Below, one piece after another: positions 49,201 through 59,050 of a stretch of DNA of 64,000 nucleotides. Origin of the DNA: Zygaena filipendulae (taxonomy: Eukaryota; Arthropoda; Insecta; Lepidoptera; Zygaenidae); NCBI GenBank assembly GCA_907165275.2, contig OU015652.1, positions 2,495,001 to 2,559,000 of the forward strand, read 5' to 3'. The position numbers and the translations under genes are program-made. Every line of letters begins with the position of its first letter. Within the stretch, counting starts at the first letter, position 1. The notes under the pieces were generated by a model, which saw only the letters and a list, made by a program, of their open reading frames with translations, did not search any database and had not been told where the DNA came from.

Positions 49201-52200
49201 CTCTACTGCCAACTGCCTATTAGGTACCTCCTCCGGTTCGACCTTAGAGCCTTTACGATGCCGCATTTTTGCATTAACGATATTAAGAAACTGAATTTCT
49301 TCTTCAATAATAATCGAGGTCTCGATTTTATTTCTTTAATGTATTTTTGATGTTATACTTAACTTTTGGGGCGTTATGAAAAAATGATGAGAGTGAGTTT
49401 TCTATAATTTTAGGTAACTATATGTATAATTTGATATTATTACACGAAAACGCACGTAAATCATTACGCAAGTAAAGCAAATTATCACATTTAAATTATC
49501 TAAGAAAAAGTCGTAGAATCTTACTTATGCTCCTAGATTTCCCACAGTCTCACCAGCGTTAGGTAATTTTAAAATTCCCGCTGAAATTCCGGGATAAAAG
49601 ATATTAAAAGTATATATATATATATATATATACTATTCTAGTTTAAGACTCACGGTTGTACTTATTTTATCTTTATGGTATTAAATAAACTTTTTTCTAT
49701 TCTATTCTATTCTAAAAGTACCCTTTGTGCTTTTCTATACCTAGTACCTACCTATTAAAAATTCGGATGTGACTTTGTTTGTTACGCTTTCATGCTTTAA
49801 CTACTCAACCAATAACCATGAAGTTTTACATACATGTTTTCAGGGATACAGAAAAGGACATAGAGTACTTTTTATCGCGGGATTCGCGTGTGAAACCGCA
49901 GGAAACAGTTATTAATATTATAATTGGGATAAAAGCAAACTCATTTGAAAATGTTACTTGACACTCAATCATCTGATCACTCAATCATATAATAAGCAGT
50001 ACCTACTTGAATTCTTACCAATATCATAAATGCGAAAGCGAGTTTATTATTTTGTTTGTTTGTTACGCTTTCAGGGCTAAACGGCTCTACCGTTTACCAC
50101 GAAATTTTGCATACACGTTTTCAGGAATACAGAGAAGGACACTGGTGACTTTTTATCCCGGAATTCCCACAGGAACTCCGAAATAATGCGGAAGAAACTA
50201 CATTAAATTTTGCATACTACACGTTGTTAAGGGTAAGTACAGAAAAAAAAACATAGGGTAGTAGGTACTTTTATCTCGGAATACCCGCGGGATCTCCGAA
50301 ACTAATGCGAGTGAAACCGCGGGGAACAGCTAATAGAAAAATATAACTCAACTCATTAAGTAATTTACACATGTCATAAAAAATTATTAAACCAGTATAA
50401 TAGCAGGTCCTGATATGCATCTTAGCAAAGAGAAAAATATTACACAAATAAAGCCGCAGTATGTACACAGTCGCGTCGCGTGATGCGATAAACCCGTAAC
50501 ACAGTGTACACTCAAGAAAGGCTTTGTTGCAAACGTAATCAAACCCACACCACTGAAATGACCCTCTATTAAACTATTTACTTATTATTCATTTATTCTT
50601 TCCCCTTATCGATAGCGCTGATGACAGCGGCTCCGGTTTTATTTTATTTTGTAAAATTAATAATTAATTTTGTGTTGGTACCTAGCTACAAGGTAGATAA
50701 ATGCAATTTTCTAAATAGGTCGCCAAAAATGATAGGTTATTTACTATGGTATTTCGTATATACCTACCTGATACTTGTTGTTCTTTATGAAATATACAAT
50801 TAAAATAGACGTTAAAACATAGAAATATCTTCGATGAGAGTGAATTGTAATTATTGTTTGTTAGACTGTATAGATGTGAACAATTTCGGGATTCGCGCGG
50901 GAACTAATTTTTTCTAAAATAAAAGTAGCCTGAGTTACCTACTACTTATAAAATCAGCTATCTGTCAGCGAAAGTCCCGCTAAAATCAGTCCAGCCGTTT
51001 GTGAGATTAGCCGGAACAAAAGGACAGAAATTTTTATTTTATTTTAGTGAGGAAATTAAAGCTGTTAATTTGGAATTACAAACAGACATTACAATTTTAT
51101 TTATTTACCTATATATAGATTTTAAATATGAATGTGAGTTTGCTTGTTTGTTTGTTACCTTTTCACGCTTTAATTACTCAACCAGACATCATGAAATTTT
51201 GCATACCTATACACGTTGTACACAGGGTACTTTTATCGCGGAATTTCGCGGGAACTCCTGAAATAACGCGGGTGAAACCGCGGGGAACAGCTAGTATTAT
51301 AATTAGTATTGCATATTATGTATTCGGTTTTTAACCGTACCTATAGGCAGACATAAGTGCAAGGTAGTGCATCGCCCTCCACTGAGGTGTCGTTGCCAAG
51401 ACTTTTGCATTGAATACCTACATATACATAGGTACGTATAGATACACACATTTGTTTGTATGTAGAATGTAGATACAAACATTTGGCCTTAAGTTTTTAT
51501 CATAGTAGTTAAGAAGAAGCAAGAGTTACTATTAATTAAATCACGTACTGAATACAAATAATATTGAGAAAAAAAGAGGAATCCGAACGTACATTTGTTT
51601 TAACGGTAAATACCAAGGTAAAAGGGTCCATTTCTCGGCATTTAGGTAGTTTCCGAGATATAAGAAGTTTGTAAAGTTGGGTGAAAAAATTGCTTCCGCG
51701 ATTTAAATTAATTTTAGTATTAAGTAATAGGTAAATGCTCAATTATCTACAACCTATCTCCAGCTACAATAATGTACAAAAATCTATGTGGCAAGCAAGT
51801 AAAAATGCGTTTTTTTACTCAATCTATGAAAATGCTTTTTCTCAAATCAAGCTTTTTCAGAATTTCAACTTCATATGTGCCAGTTTTTGAATATTTTTTC
51901 AATCATTACTATCAATTCACCGAAATCGATACCGAATCTAGTCTTAACTCAATAGGACCCCACTAGGGCTCTTTGTGCTTGGACACCCACATAATTATAG
52001 TTGTGAAATTCGGAGTTGTAGTAGGTTGTAGCAGTTAAACATTTCATTACGTATAGTTATTAGCAAGAAAGGCGTAAATTCGTCTAAAATTTTGAGAAGG
52101 TATAAGTAATCTAAATACCATCAATCTTAATTTACTTGTTACGTACAGTTAAATCAAACAAATACAAAAAAATAACCTCCTAATTGCTAACGCCGTTTCC

Positions 52201-53374
52201 TTTTCTGTAGAACAATTTGGAAAACTAATTTCCTTTGTACATTCGGGGTTTGCTCCTTAATAGAATAAACAACAGAAAAAAATTAATTCATTATTGTGTA
52301 ATCAACATGCTAATGCTTTGGGGTGCGTGCGTGGTGCCACCCAGATTGGTACTCTTATCCCATGCCCCAAATCTGCTTCAAGGACGCGGCCTCGTCTCCA
52401 TCCATAGTGACATTTCACTCGATCACGTCACCCCAGAGCGTCAAGTGTTTTACCGTTTACGGTGTATGCCTTCTAAATTGCGCGGTAAAGTGAGTTTTTA
52501 TTCGAACGAAAACTTAACATGTTATTAATCGTTTGTAATTAGAGTAATTGGCGGGGAAAACAGCGATTTTCTAACATAGGAAAAATAATGACTTGAAATA
52601 TTGAACGAGTTTGTGACTTACGAAAATTAGGTTAATTTATTGTGATTGCCACTTATGCAAGAGTTTTTTTTTATTTTTAGGTAGGTATATAACTATGAAA
52701 ACTTATAGGTTACGTTATATTTATAGGTATAAAGCTATAGGTTTTATAGGATTCCTTTAATTGAACTGCTTTTCTTACCAAAGGAGTTAGGTACCTTAAC
52801 CTATAGCTTATAGATAACAATATAATATATTAAACTGAAGGTGATGTAAAATTGAGTTTAAGTAAAAACTTACCTTAAAAGTTTTGTAAGAGGACACGAC
52901 GTACGACGCGCCGTCTTCTAACTCCTCTAACCTGTACTTCCTGTCGCCATCCATTCCGAATATGAACCTTGCTCCCCTCGGCAGCTCCAGCCGCTCGGAC
53001 AATCTATCCAGCAACGCGTCCATGGAAACCAGGTCTCGTCCCGGCTTGAACCTGAACTCGACTCCAGGATGGAATGGGTCGCCATTGCGGTAAAAGGTGA
53101 CTCTTCTCGCCTTCCAGAAGTTTAGATTAGCGTATCGGCTTGCCGGCTCGGGTCTTGTGGGTCTGACGGTCGCTTCTGATCCTTCGGAGATGTCGTCCGT
53201 TCGCGGCGGAGTGGCGGGGCGGGAGGGTCGCCAGTCGTTTGTTTCCTGTTCGTCGTCGGACGGTGGATGTTCCGGGTCAGTCGGTGGCGGTTCCGGTGCC
53301 GGCGTGGGCTCCGGGGCGGCCTGCGGACGAGCACGCGACTGTACCCGCGGCCGGGGGTGCGCGCGACGCGACAT
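31207..53374 (-). CDS. DCX-EMAP: Doublecortin-domain EMAP-like protein (DCX-EMAP), 19 coding exons, 999 aa
   Basis: Microtubule-binding protein. Exons in order: 53374-52874, 40447-40256, 39312-39196, 38789-38659, 37683-37550, 37248-37110, 36906-36757, 36036-35865, 35422-35327, 34983-34846, 34290-34159, 34083-33955, 33864-33736, 33512-33384, 32898-32736, 32498-32316, 32211-32116, 32014-31900, 31360-31207; the frame stays open through all joins. Start ATG 53374 is chosen because an in-frame TGA lies upstream and the earlier TTG is not an initiator. Residues 1-90 are Pro/Arg-rich and disordered. DCX1 is about 90-167 ([10 protein letters not shown]...). DCX2 runs over exons 2-4 ([10 protein letters not shown]..., FYLG). 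HELP core is [14 protein letters not shown], then WVYGYRG and EML-type WD repeats ([26 protein letters not shown]) to the end. The intron at 33865-33954 has a GC donor. In Drosophila DCX-EMAP works in mechanosensory receptors; that role is inferred here. Confidence 0.95.
37730..37880 (-). mobile_element. Helitron fragment
   Basis: GGGAATTCCGGG, ATCCCTGAAAACGTGCA, GCAAAATTTCATGATTG and GGCGTGAAAACGTAACG, the complement of the 5' two thirds of the element. The CTAG end is lost. Lies in an intron of DCX-EMAP. Confidence 0.65.
37961..38330 (-). mobile_element. Non-autonomous Helitron, long subtype
   Basis: Starts CTAGCTGTGCCCC, then GGCTTCGCCCGC and TTCCCGCGAGAATTCC, then a block shared inverted with 15000-15120 (GCTCCTATGTGTCTTAGCG). 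Ends near CATACAGACAGACAGGC. Intron of DCX-EMAP. Confidence 0.75.
40556..40835 (+). mobile_element. tRNA-derived SINE with RNA polymerase III promoter
   Basis: An exact A box (TGGCGCAATGG, 40567-40577) and B box (GGTTCGATTCC, 40611-40621) at tRNA-like spacing, followed by a non-tRNA body and an (ATT)n tail at about 40805-40832. It does not fold as a full tRNA (the 5' half has no matching acceptor), so it is a SINE and not a tRNA gene. Located just upstream of exon 2 of DCX-EMAP, antisense. Confidence 0.75.
42116..42352. mobile_element. Palindromic PIF/Harbinger-like MITE, copy 4
   Basis: 237 bp with TTA duplications at 42113-42115 and 42353-42355. Nearly identical to copies 3 and 5. Confidence 0.9.
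42522..42850 (+). other. Unexplained coding-like patch
   Basis: A frame from 42522 (after a CTCATTTAG acceptor-like site) reads ...[18 protein letters not shown] and meets a GTAGGC donor-like site at 42650. After 67 bp and a TTTACAG acceptor at 42716, a second stretch runs to a stop: 42717-42850 in the frame [19 protein letters not shown], or an earlier stop in the frame that matches the first part. The phases of the hydrophobic reading do not join, so this is not a clear gene. It may be a retrotransposon 3' end (an (ATA)n run sits between) or a pseudo-exon. No family recognised. Confidence 0.25.
43797..44037. mobile_element. 240-bp element with about 24-bp inverted ends
   Basis: GGAGCTAGGATACGCAACAT at the left pairs with ATGTTGCGCATCCTAGCTCC at the right (one mismatch). 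An inner palindrome (TTCTCGTCGAC / GTCGACGAGAA) lies at 43959-43988. Part of its interior recurs inverted at about 51900-52000 (GAATCTAGTCTTAACTCAAT), so it is a repeat family. Superfamily unknown. Confidence 0.75.
44063..44104. repeat. Short hairpin
   Basis: AGGTGTAGATTAGCACTA pairs with TAGTGCTAACCTACACCT around a 9-base loop, only 25 bp past the preceding inverted-repeat element. Confidence 0.6.
44459..44653 (+). mobile_element. Complete 195-bp non-autonomous Helitron
   Basis: Starts TCCCTACTGATATTATAAA, ends GCGGGAGAACCGCGG then AACAGCTAG. It is flanked by A on the left and T on the right, the expected Helitron insertion between A and T. No coding capacity. Good reference copy for the short subtype. 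Confidence 0.88.
44839..45024 (-). CDS. Candidate alternative first coding exon of DCX-EMAP (62 aa)
   Basis: A true ATG at 45024 opens 62 codons ([20 protein letters not shown]...MPEPL) ending at a consensus donor CTT|GTAAGT in phase 0. Exon 2 of DCX-EMAP also starts in phase 0, so the two can be joined to make a protein with DCX2, HELP and WD40 but no DCX1. No acceptor-like AG lies in the 60 bp upstream, so it is a first exon if it is real. The sequence is less AT-rich than its surroundings and not repeat-like. Inference only; transcript data would decide. Confidence 0.45.
45138..45200 (-). repeat. Retrotransposon tail fragment
   Basis: AAATATACTTTATTGCACAC resembles the inverted 3' end of a non-LTR element, like 30437 and 58040. 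Very short. Confidence 0.3.
45372..45655 (-). mobile_element. Non-autonomous Helitron
   Basis: CTAGCTGTGCCCCGCGGTTT then CACCCGTGTGAATTTCGG. The AACATCAGCTATCTGCCAGTG subtype, and a right part (TTAATTTGGAATTACAAACA) shared with 27760 and 51065. Confidence 0.75.
45912..46148. mobile_element. Palindromic PIF/Harbinger-like MITE, copy 5
   Basis: 237 bp with TTA duplications at 45909-45911 and 46149-46151. Lies next to the Helitron at 45372 and the GC-richer patch at 46190. Confidence 0.9.
46190..46330 (-). promoter_or_regulatory. GC-richer patch with palindromic CRE, possible distal control of the alternative start
   Basis: In an AT-rich intron this 140-bp stretch has GAGTCGCGACTC (46224-46235) and GGTGTGACGTCACACC (46305-46320), both perfect palindromes; the second contains a full CREB/ATF site. 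It lies 1.2 kb upstream of the candidate first exon at 45024 in the gene's direction. Function is inference. Confidence 0.3.
47690..47812 (-). mobile_element. Helitron 5' part
   Basis: GCGAAATTTCATGATGATTC, GGCGTGAAAGCGAAACAAAC and CATATTCGCATTTT match the complement of the 5' half; the 3' hairpin end is missing. Confidence 0.6.
48217..48257. repeat. Short perfect hairpin
   Basis: AAAGTATTCATAATTG pairs exactly with CAATTATGAATACTTT around a short loop. No known family. Confidence 0.6.
48552..48581. repeat. Short palindrome
   Basis: TATACGTACGTAT and ATACGTACGTATA around a 4-6 base centre, at or near the start of the adjacent retroposon-like repeat. Confidence 0.5.
48600..48762 (+). mobile_element. 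Retroposon with (ATTCT)n tail
   Basis: The last 90 bp (CTATTCTAGTTTAAGACTCA to TCTATTCTATTCT) recur at 49627-49713. A body followed by a short tandem tail is the mark of a SINE or LINE 3' end. The start is uncertain. Confidence 0.6.
49535..49745 (-). mobile_element. Helitron fragment interrupted by a retroposon
   Basis: The left part has AGTCTCACCAGCGTTAG, AATTCCCGCTGAAATTCC and GGGATAAAAG; the right part resumes AAAAGTACCCTTTGTGCTTT. The normal Helitron has these two blocks touching. The insert is listed separately. Confidence 0.7.
49601..49713 (+). mobile_element. Truncated (ATTCT)n-tail retroposon nested in a Helitron
   Basis: A 113-bp insert: a (TA)n run, the shared GTTTAAGACTCACGGTTG body end and an (ATTCT)n tail. 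It is flanked by AAAAG on both sides (49596-49600, 49714-49718), a target duplication in the Helitron sequence. Confidence 0.75.
49755..49910 (+). mobile_element. Helitron fragment
   Basis: TTGTTACGCTTTCATGC, CCATGAAGTTTTACATAC, ACAGAAAAGGACATAGAGTAC and GTGTGAAACCGCAGG. Termini decayed (ACAGTTA in place of ACAGCTAG). Confidence 0.65.
50018..50332 (+). mobile_element. Helitron with a duplicated 3' half
   Basis: CAATATCATAAATGCGAAAG at the left. A first 3'-like block ends near 50200 and a second (TTTTGCATACTACACGTTG to CCGCGGGGAACAGCTAA) follows, so two copies are joined. The last base of CTAG is mutated. Confidence 0.7.
50880..51110 (-). mobile_element. Helitron fragment
   Basis: TTTCGGGATTCGCGCGGGAAC, AAATCAGCTATCTGTCAGCG and AAAGTCCCGCTAAAATCAG, then TTAATTTGGAATTACAAACA. 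Same subtype as 45372; CTAG end lost. Confidence 0.65.
51115..51294 (+). mobile_element. Non-autonomous Helitron
   Basis: TTTGTTACCTTTTCACGC, CATGAAATTTTGCATACC, AACGCGGGTGAAACCGCGG and GAACAGCTAG ending at 51294 before T. Confidence 0.75.
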
Positions 53375-53413
53375 GCCGCGGCGGACTGGACAACGCGCCG
53401 CGCACTCCCGGCC

Positions 53414-53418
53414 ACTGA
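53414..53418 (-). promoter_or_regulatory. DCX-EMAP: Possible initiator (TCAGT) of DCX-EMAP
   Basis: On the minus strand GGTCAGTGG lies about 40 bp before the ATG at 53374, in a GC-rich first exon. It could also be read as a splice acceptor (TTGGTCAG|TG), so this is weak. A MITE (53464-53598) begins only about 46 bp upstream. Confidence 0.35.
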
Positions 53419-53463
53419 CCAATCCCAATCAAAATGACATAGAGAAAAAGACGTAGATAACAG

Positions 53464-53598
53464 TTAGTCAGTTAGAAAATAAAAAAACAATAGACACGTT
53501 ATTTTTTGATCACTTAAAAAAAGAAAAAATACGTGTCCAATATTTTTTAATAATCTACAAGACGGGCTAAAAAATAAAAATTAGTCAACATGCCCATT
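53464..53598 (+). mobile_element. TGACGTCA-MITE family, internally deleted copy 7
   Basis: Left piece GTCAGTTAGAAAATAAAAA, right piece ending TTAGTCAACATGCCCATT; the central palindromes are gone. It lies immediately upstream of the likely DCX-EMAP start. Confidence 0.75.
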
Positions 53599-56276
53599 AT
53601 TGCACTCGCAGATATACCGCCTTAATAGAAAATTAGGTACCAAGCTGAATCAAGCGTCAAAGTTTCTGTATACAGAAGAAAAAACATACTTCCAAATACC
53701 AACAGGTTTTCAAGAAATATCTAAACAAATATGGTTTATGAAGAAAAAGTTTGTTTCGCCACACAATCAGCTGATGTGTAACCGTGTTTTAGGTCAATGG
53801 GTCAGTAAGTATTAATAGCCTCTCCTAAAAACATAGACGACTCGGTCCAATAACGTTTGTTAATTTTGGAAAGTAAAAACATCTGAAGAAATTAATACAA
53901 ATAACTTATACTTAATTAGTTATAGGTACGAGTAGTTCATTTTGAGATGGCTTCAAATGCAATGGCGCCTTATGGGTAGGTACCAACCTTTGCCTGTATA
54001 CAGTGGATATGGGTGTAGGTGCATGGAACGGAAATAATGAACTTGCACCGCATAACTATTTAACTATTTGATTAGTAACATGCTTATATCATTCAAAACG
54101 GGAGTAAGCAGATATAAGCGTCCTCTTATACGCCAAAGTATGTCCTATTGTTTCATGACAGTTTGTAAAAACTATAGTTGACCACGATCATACGCCATAT
54201 AAACACTTAATATTATATTTTTAAATGAGTATGCGTGATTGTAAAGATGTGTGCGTGTGTACCTCGTCCTTCCCTGAAATTGGCGGCATATTTGTTTTGT
54301 ACTGAAATGAGCGCTAACTACCCTCGTTTTGAGTGAGCTAAGGTTACATGTATTGAGGTAAGTTGACCGCATTGTTTGTTAACGCTTGTACCCTGAGCTT
54401 AACGGACCTATATGAAAAATTAGAGCATCGTTTATAATTACCTACGTAGTAAATATGTGGTAACTGGTAAGCCTTACGGCCGAGGTTCGCTTCTTCATCC
54501 ACGTCGAATTTTTGATTCTTTTTACAATCTCAATTTCACACAGTAAATAAGCGAACTCAATGAATATTTCTTTCCCATATAAATATTAAACAAAACTCTT
54601 AGTTGGTGGATAAAATAATTATGGCAACTTAATTACACCAGTTGCATACCTTTATACATATTTTTTTATTAGTTACTCAGTTTTTCCTGTAATTTAAAAA
54701 CGTTTCTTTTTAAATATCCAAGATAAAATTAACCATTGAAAAAGTACCCACGTATTACAATTTTAATATTGTAAATTTATCATTTAAAAATAACGTGAAC
54801 TAAAAAGAAATGAAATTGATAAGAAAAAAGTACTTATAACGAATTATTTATCTTTAATTCAGCGTATAGTCATCGTGCGATGGTCTCCAAGATAAGCCTA
54901 ACGAGCTACGGCCTTCGCTCCATGACTAAGTAATACTAGTCACGAAAAACTTTCATATTACCATCACTTATATTTATAATAATTACATGAATCACTGTAT
55001 AAGTAAATTGAACGAAGTTTCCAGTAATAAGTGAAAATTACGAGTGAGTGTGGCACTTAAAAGTTTTTATGGCTCATTTCACTCCAGACGATTCATGTTT
55101 TTTACAAGTGTAAAAACAAGTGTGGATGATTATAATATAAAAACAAAAAATAACTTAAAAAATAGTTTTTATAAACACCTTATTTTAATGAGAAACACGG
55201 TCTACGTATAGCGAAGAGTTACGATGCTACGTTGGCTACGAGTAACGTAGCATGCGTAGCGGCAGCGTTTGCATTCCATTCTTATAAAAATTAAACGTGT
55301 TTCGTAGGTAAGCGCATCACTTTATCAGAACGGTTTTATTGATTGCCTATTTTCTTAAAAAATTAAGAAAATTTTGAAAATATTTAAAAAGTTAAAGAAA
55401 ATTGGAAAATTCGAAAAAAATCTTACTGCTTTTATCTATATGGAATCTTTGATTGATTAGGGTCAGATCCAGTAGTAAAATTTGTTTTAATTAGCGCAGT
55501 TTACATACCTAAGCATAAACATTAAATTAAACAAGAGTTGTGCTGTCATTAACATTAAAATTTGTTATGAATTGAATTATTGTTTTTTGGAGCGATATTT
55601 AGGTACCTACATATTTCTCGTTGATAGAACTTATTGATATTTATTGGTTAGGCTCTAAAGTATCTACTTTTCATCGCGGAAAAATGAATATGTCTTAAGG
55701 TAGGTAATCCACGCGCGGGCTAAGCCGTACGAGGTGCTGTAAGTTAATATGTACACATAATAATGTTGATGCTGTCTTTATCACACGTGCCGTTGACGCG
55801 GATGACAGTGCGAGATATCGAGAGGGCGGCGTTTTCTTGTCCACTCATCAGCACGTGGATCATTATAGATAAAAATATGTAGTGTAGTTTATTGTATTGT
55901 ATTGTACTGTGATGTACTTAAAATTTACTGGTTCAGTTCATAATATTAAAACAATAAAATAAAGGGAGTGATTCGTCTGCCAATAAATTGCTATGCAGTT
56001 GGGCTGGGATAAATTAAGAATGACGCTGATTTGTTTTAAATTGAATAAAAGGTTTATTATTATTATTATATCGGACGTCGTGATATGTAAGGAACGGATA
56101 CGTTCCGTATATGACCACATGCACACTACCTTCTCACTATCATCAACTATCGGTTTATCATTTCCCAGTCTTTAAGACTGAGACTAGACTTTAAGTAATT
56201 ACGAGTAGGTATACTATAGTTCACTTCCTATAGTAGAAATTAATTTTAATTTAAAAATATGTAGGAATATTCTTAC

Positions 56277-56315
56277 CACCACCGCAGCCGCTGCAATTGG
56301 CTCCTCTGTGGTCAT
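56277..56315 (-). CDS. Candidate 13-codon first coding exon
   Basis: ATG at 56315 in a fair context (GAAATGA), 13 codons MTTEEPIAAAAVV, then donor GTG|GTAAGA in phase 0. A TCAGT initiator lies at 56341-56345 (minus), 26-30 bp upstream, and a GC-rich patch about 400 bp upstream. Phase 0 matches exon 2 of DCX-EMAP (40447) but not the first DCX exon, which would be skipped. It might instead belong to a gene I cannot see. Short, so weak. Confidence 0.3.
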
Positions 56316-56689
56316 TTCAAAACGCAAATCTATCCTTCAAACTGAAACACGGTGTTAATGTCTATCACACGCGTACTCACACCCGTCAAACGAACACGTT
56401 AATAACATAAGCACCTAAATTACAATTGGAATCGTATGAGACAACATACCGACGATAAATCTGTGATAAATAAGTCACTGATCGTAAGAAAAACAACAAT
56501 TTTTGTAGGTACGACGTACGACAACTGTAACTACGGCACTTTCAGAGAAAAACAAAAGAATGACGGACCGTTTACAGGCACACTTTTGTTTTTTAATTAA
56601 ACGTTTACCGCTATACAAAAAAGGTGTTTAGAATAGGGATAATAATGTGTATAGTGAGTAGTGATGTAGTCGTCCGGTTATGTTTTGCA

Positions 56690-56775
56690 ATCGGAATCGA
56701 ATGAGGTCCGGCGTGGGCGGGCCACCACGCGGGGAGGCAGCGGGCAGCGCACCCGGGTGCGTCATGCCAGTAGTG
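56690..56775. promoter_or_regulatory. GC-rich, CpG-rich patch
   Basis: GCGTGGGCGGGCCACCACG, GGCAGCGGGCAGCGC and ACCCGGGTGCGTCATGCC in AT-rich surroundings. Position fits a promoter for the minus-strand exon at 56315, but no direct evidence. Confidence 0.25.
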
Positions 56776-57089
56776 CCCATTAGTTTTAGTTTCCACAAGT
56801 TTTCTTCTAACATTTTACTTCGGTATCTACTTCTTAAATCAAATTACAGCTTTGTTTCTGATGATTATCTACACTAACATTATAAACAGAAAATATTTAA
56901 TTTTTGTTTGTTTGAAATAGATAAACCTATTCTACCTATCGAACAGATGCACACCAGATCAGCCTATTCTTATCTCTTTTCCTGTTGCGGGTCTGCTGGA
57001 AGAAATTCCACATGGAATAAGCATGACCCTTGTACATGATTACTTTTATACTTTCTTTCCTTTTTTGTTGTCCTTGTGTGCAATAATTG

Positions 57090-57224
57090 TTAAATAAATA
57101 AATAAACTCAAAAACTACTCAACTGACTTTAAAAAATATTTCGCTTACAGGAAGCTAGTGTTTCTGCGTGGTATCGGGTTCCGGAATTAAAAACGGAGGT
57201 AAAACCGTGGAAGATCGACTAGTA
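57090..57224 (+). mobile_element. Decayed Helitron fragment
   Basis: ACTCAAAAACTACTCAACTG, GGAAGCTAGTGTTTCTGCG and GGTAAAACCGTGGAAGATCG then ACTAG. The hairpin is weak. Confidence 0.45.
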
Positions 57225-57958
57225 AAATAAGTATAGGTACGTATTATAGTGGTACCAGCCTGCGGTGACACTCCAAACAATGAGCTGATTCAAGTACCTA
57301 CTTGTACTTGTTGTAGTCTGGCAGGAATATTGCAGATAGTTTTGAAGAACTGGCGTAACTATGGGTTACAATGAACACATCAAGAATTCATTGTCTTTAT
57401 TAGGTACATAGATTTGTCATTACATGTTCTCACGAGAATAAAAAAGTTATCTCGGCTCTTACAAAAGACTCAAAGCCAAGACTCAAACATCAAGAATTAA
57501 GGAATACCACGTCGTTTCACATAACCGACTTTGCAAAATTTATCTCGGTTCTCACAAATGACTCGAAACGCAAAGAGAAGAGATAACAAAATACGTATTT
57601 GAAATGACGTCGTATTTCGAAATATAAAAACAAATTTATTTTTGTAATTCTCATAATGACTAATTATTTATTAGATTTTTTTATTGCTAGCCTTGCTAGC
57701 ATGACGCGCATTACGTCCTGCATCAGTCGGCACGCCACTTCAGTCACCGCGGGCTGCCTACAAGTTAAGGTTATTTTTTCTAAGAACCGAGTGTGATTTT
57801 CCCAGCCCAATTACTTCTCATATAATGTCATCATATTATTCTATTACGTGCATATGAAAATCTATAAAATCTTAAATTACAAACAGCACATTTTTTCAAT
57901 TCGTCTCCGTAGAGATTTCTACTATGTAGACACGCTACGATATTTCGTAGACATACCT

Positions 57959-57989
57959 ACGAGTTTGTAGCAACACCTACAAACTCGTA
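57959..57989. repeat. Perfect 12-bp-arm hairpin
   Basis: ACGAGTTTGTAG and CTACAAACTCGT around a 7-base loop. The surrounding 57910-58150 repeats related GTAGA/TCTAC motifs and an imperfect 37-bp direct repeat (ATCGGTTACAATCACTTG at about 58050 and 58079). Confidence 0.6.
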
Positions 57990-58857
57990 AACTTTCAACT
58001 GGCAAAATTCAAAAAATTCAAAATTCAAAAGCTCTTTATTACTTAGGATCGGTTACAATCACTTGTAATCGTCAGACATCGGTTACAATCACTTGGCTTC
58101 TACGTTACTAGAACTACGCATTTGTAGACGCTCTACAAAAGCTATGCATCACTAGAATGTTTTAGTTTCAGAGTCATTTTAGGTATTTTTAAGTATCGTA
58201 GGTATTTTTTATACCCATAAAACATATACTTAATGATTTTATCGATATAATAAATGAATACAACAAGCCAATAACGGAAGTCCATTTTCGTTTTCCATTC
58301 CAATGTAAACAATTTTGAACCATTCAGAGCACTTTTTTAAAGCTCCTAGTGACAAATGGTGAGTGACAACGGTGTCATAACACAGCGCATCCGGTCGCTG
58401 ATTGGCGGCGTGTGAGGACAGCACCGCCCGTATCGGCACGCCCAGCCGAGCTGGATAGAACTCGCATTGCTAGACAACTAATTACTATATTATGTTGATC
58501 GGATCCGGATTTGGTGCAGTCAAAAACTTGTAAATAAACATAAACATTGGAGTAGCTAGGGATTTTATCCAGTGCTAGGGATTTACTCTCCTGTTTATAA
58601 TAATATGAATTATGACCTCTGTCATCGCTATCCACCTTGTGCTCTTCCTCTCCCTCAAGGTGGACAATGTGAGCATCCGTTTATAAAATGTAATAAAACT
58701 AAATAATGTCTAAAATCTAAAAAAATAATGGCCCCGCGGCGTAGTGTCAGAGTATACCGATTACCAATTAAGGTGGTAGCCTTTTTAAATTTATCTGCCT
58801 ACATTACGCGATATCTCTTGTTATGAGGTAATTTTAGCATTTGTTTTTTTTATATAA

Positions 58858-59050
58858 CTAGCTGTTACCCGTGTTTTCACCCGCGTTAATTTCAGATTTT
58901 CTGGAGGAATAGGTACGTACCCAGCGTGTTTCCTTTTCTGTAGTGCCCCTGACAACGTTTAGGTACCTATGCAAAAACGATGTTCAGTTCAGTATAATTA
59001 AAGCGTGAAAAAGTAACAGACAAAGTTAGTTTCGCATTTATATGTATGTA
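58858..59050 (-). mobile_element. Non-autonomous Helitron
   Basis: CTAGCTGTTACCCGTGTTTT, CACCCGCGTTAATTTC, TTTTCTGTAGTGCCCCTG and GCGTGAAAAAGTAACAGAC up to TTTCGCATTTATA. Confidence 0.7.

Larger units (their letters stand above)
40448..52873. other. First intron of DCX-EMAP (12.4 kb)
   Basis: It holds a tRNA-derived SINE, two Harbinger-like MITEs, many Helitrons, a 240-bp inverted-repeat element, tandem (ATTCT)n tails, a candidate alternative first exon (44839-45024), a GC-richer patch with a palindromic CRE at 46190-46330 and an unexplained coding-like patch at 42522-42850. About 46340-47690, 47815-48500 and 51300-52800 hold no recognisable element apart from those listed separately. Confidence 0.7.

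Noticed and set aside
52235..52528. 97-codon + strand frame
   Set aside because: No recognisable motif, no splice context, in AT-rich intronic DNA.
53374..53428. Earlier DCX-EMAP start at 53428
   Set aside because: The codon there is TTG with a TGA just upstream; the first ATG in frame is 53374.
53097..53456. 119-codon Gly/Ser/Arg-rich frame on the + strand
   Set aside because: Antisense shadow of the GC-rich first DCX-EMAP exon.
53600..53815. 71-codon + strand frame next to the MITE
   Set aside because: Low-complexity, Lys/Gln-rich, no neighbours in frame; probably chance.
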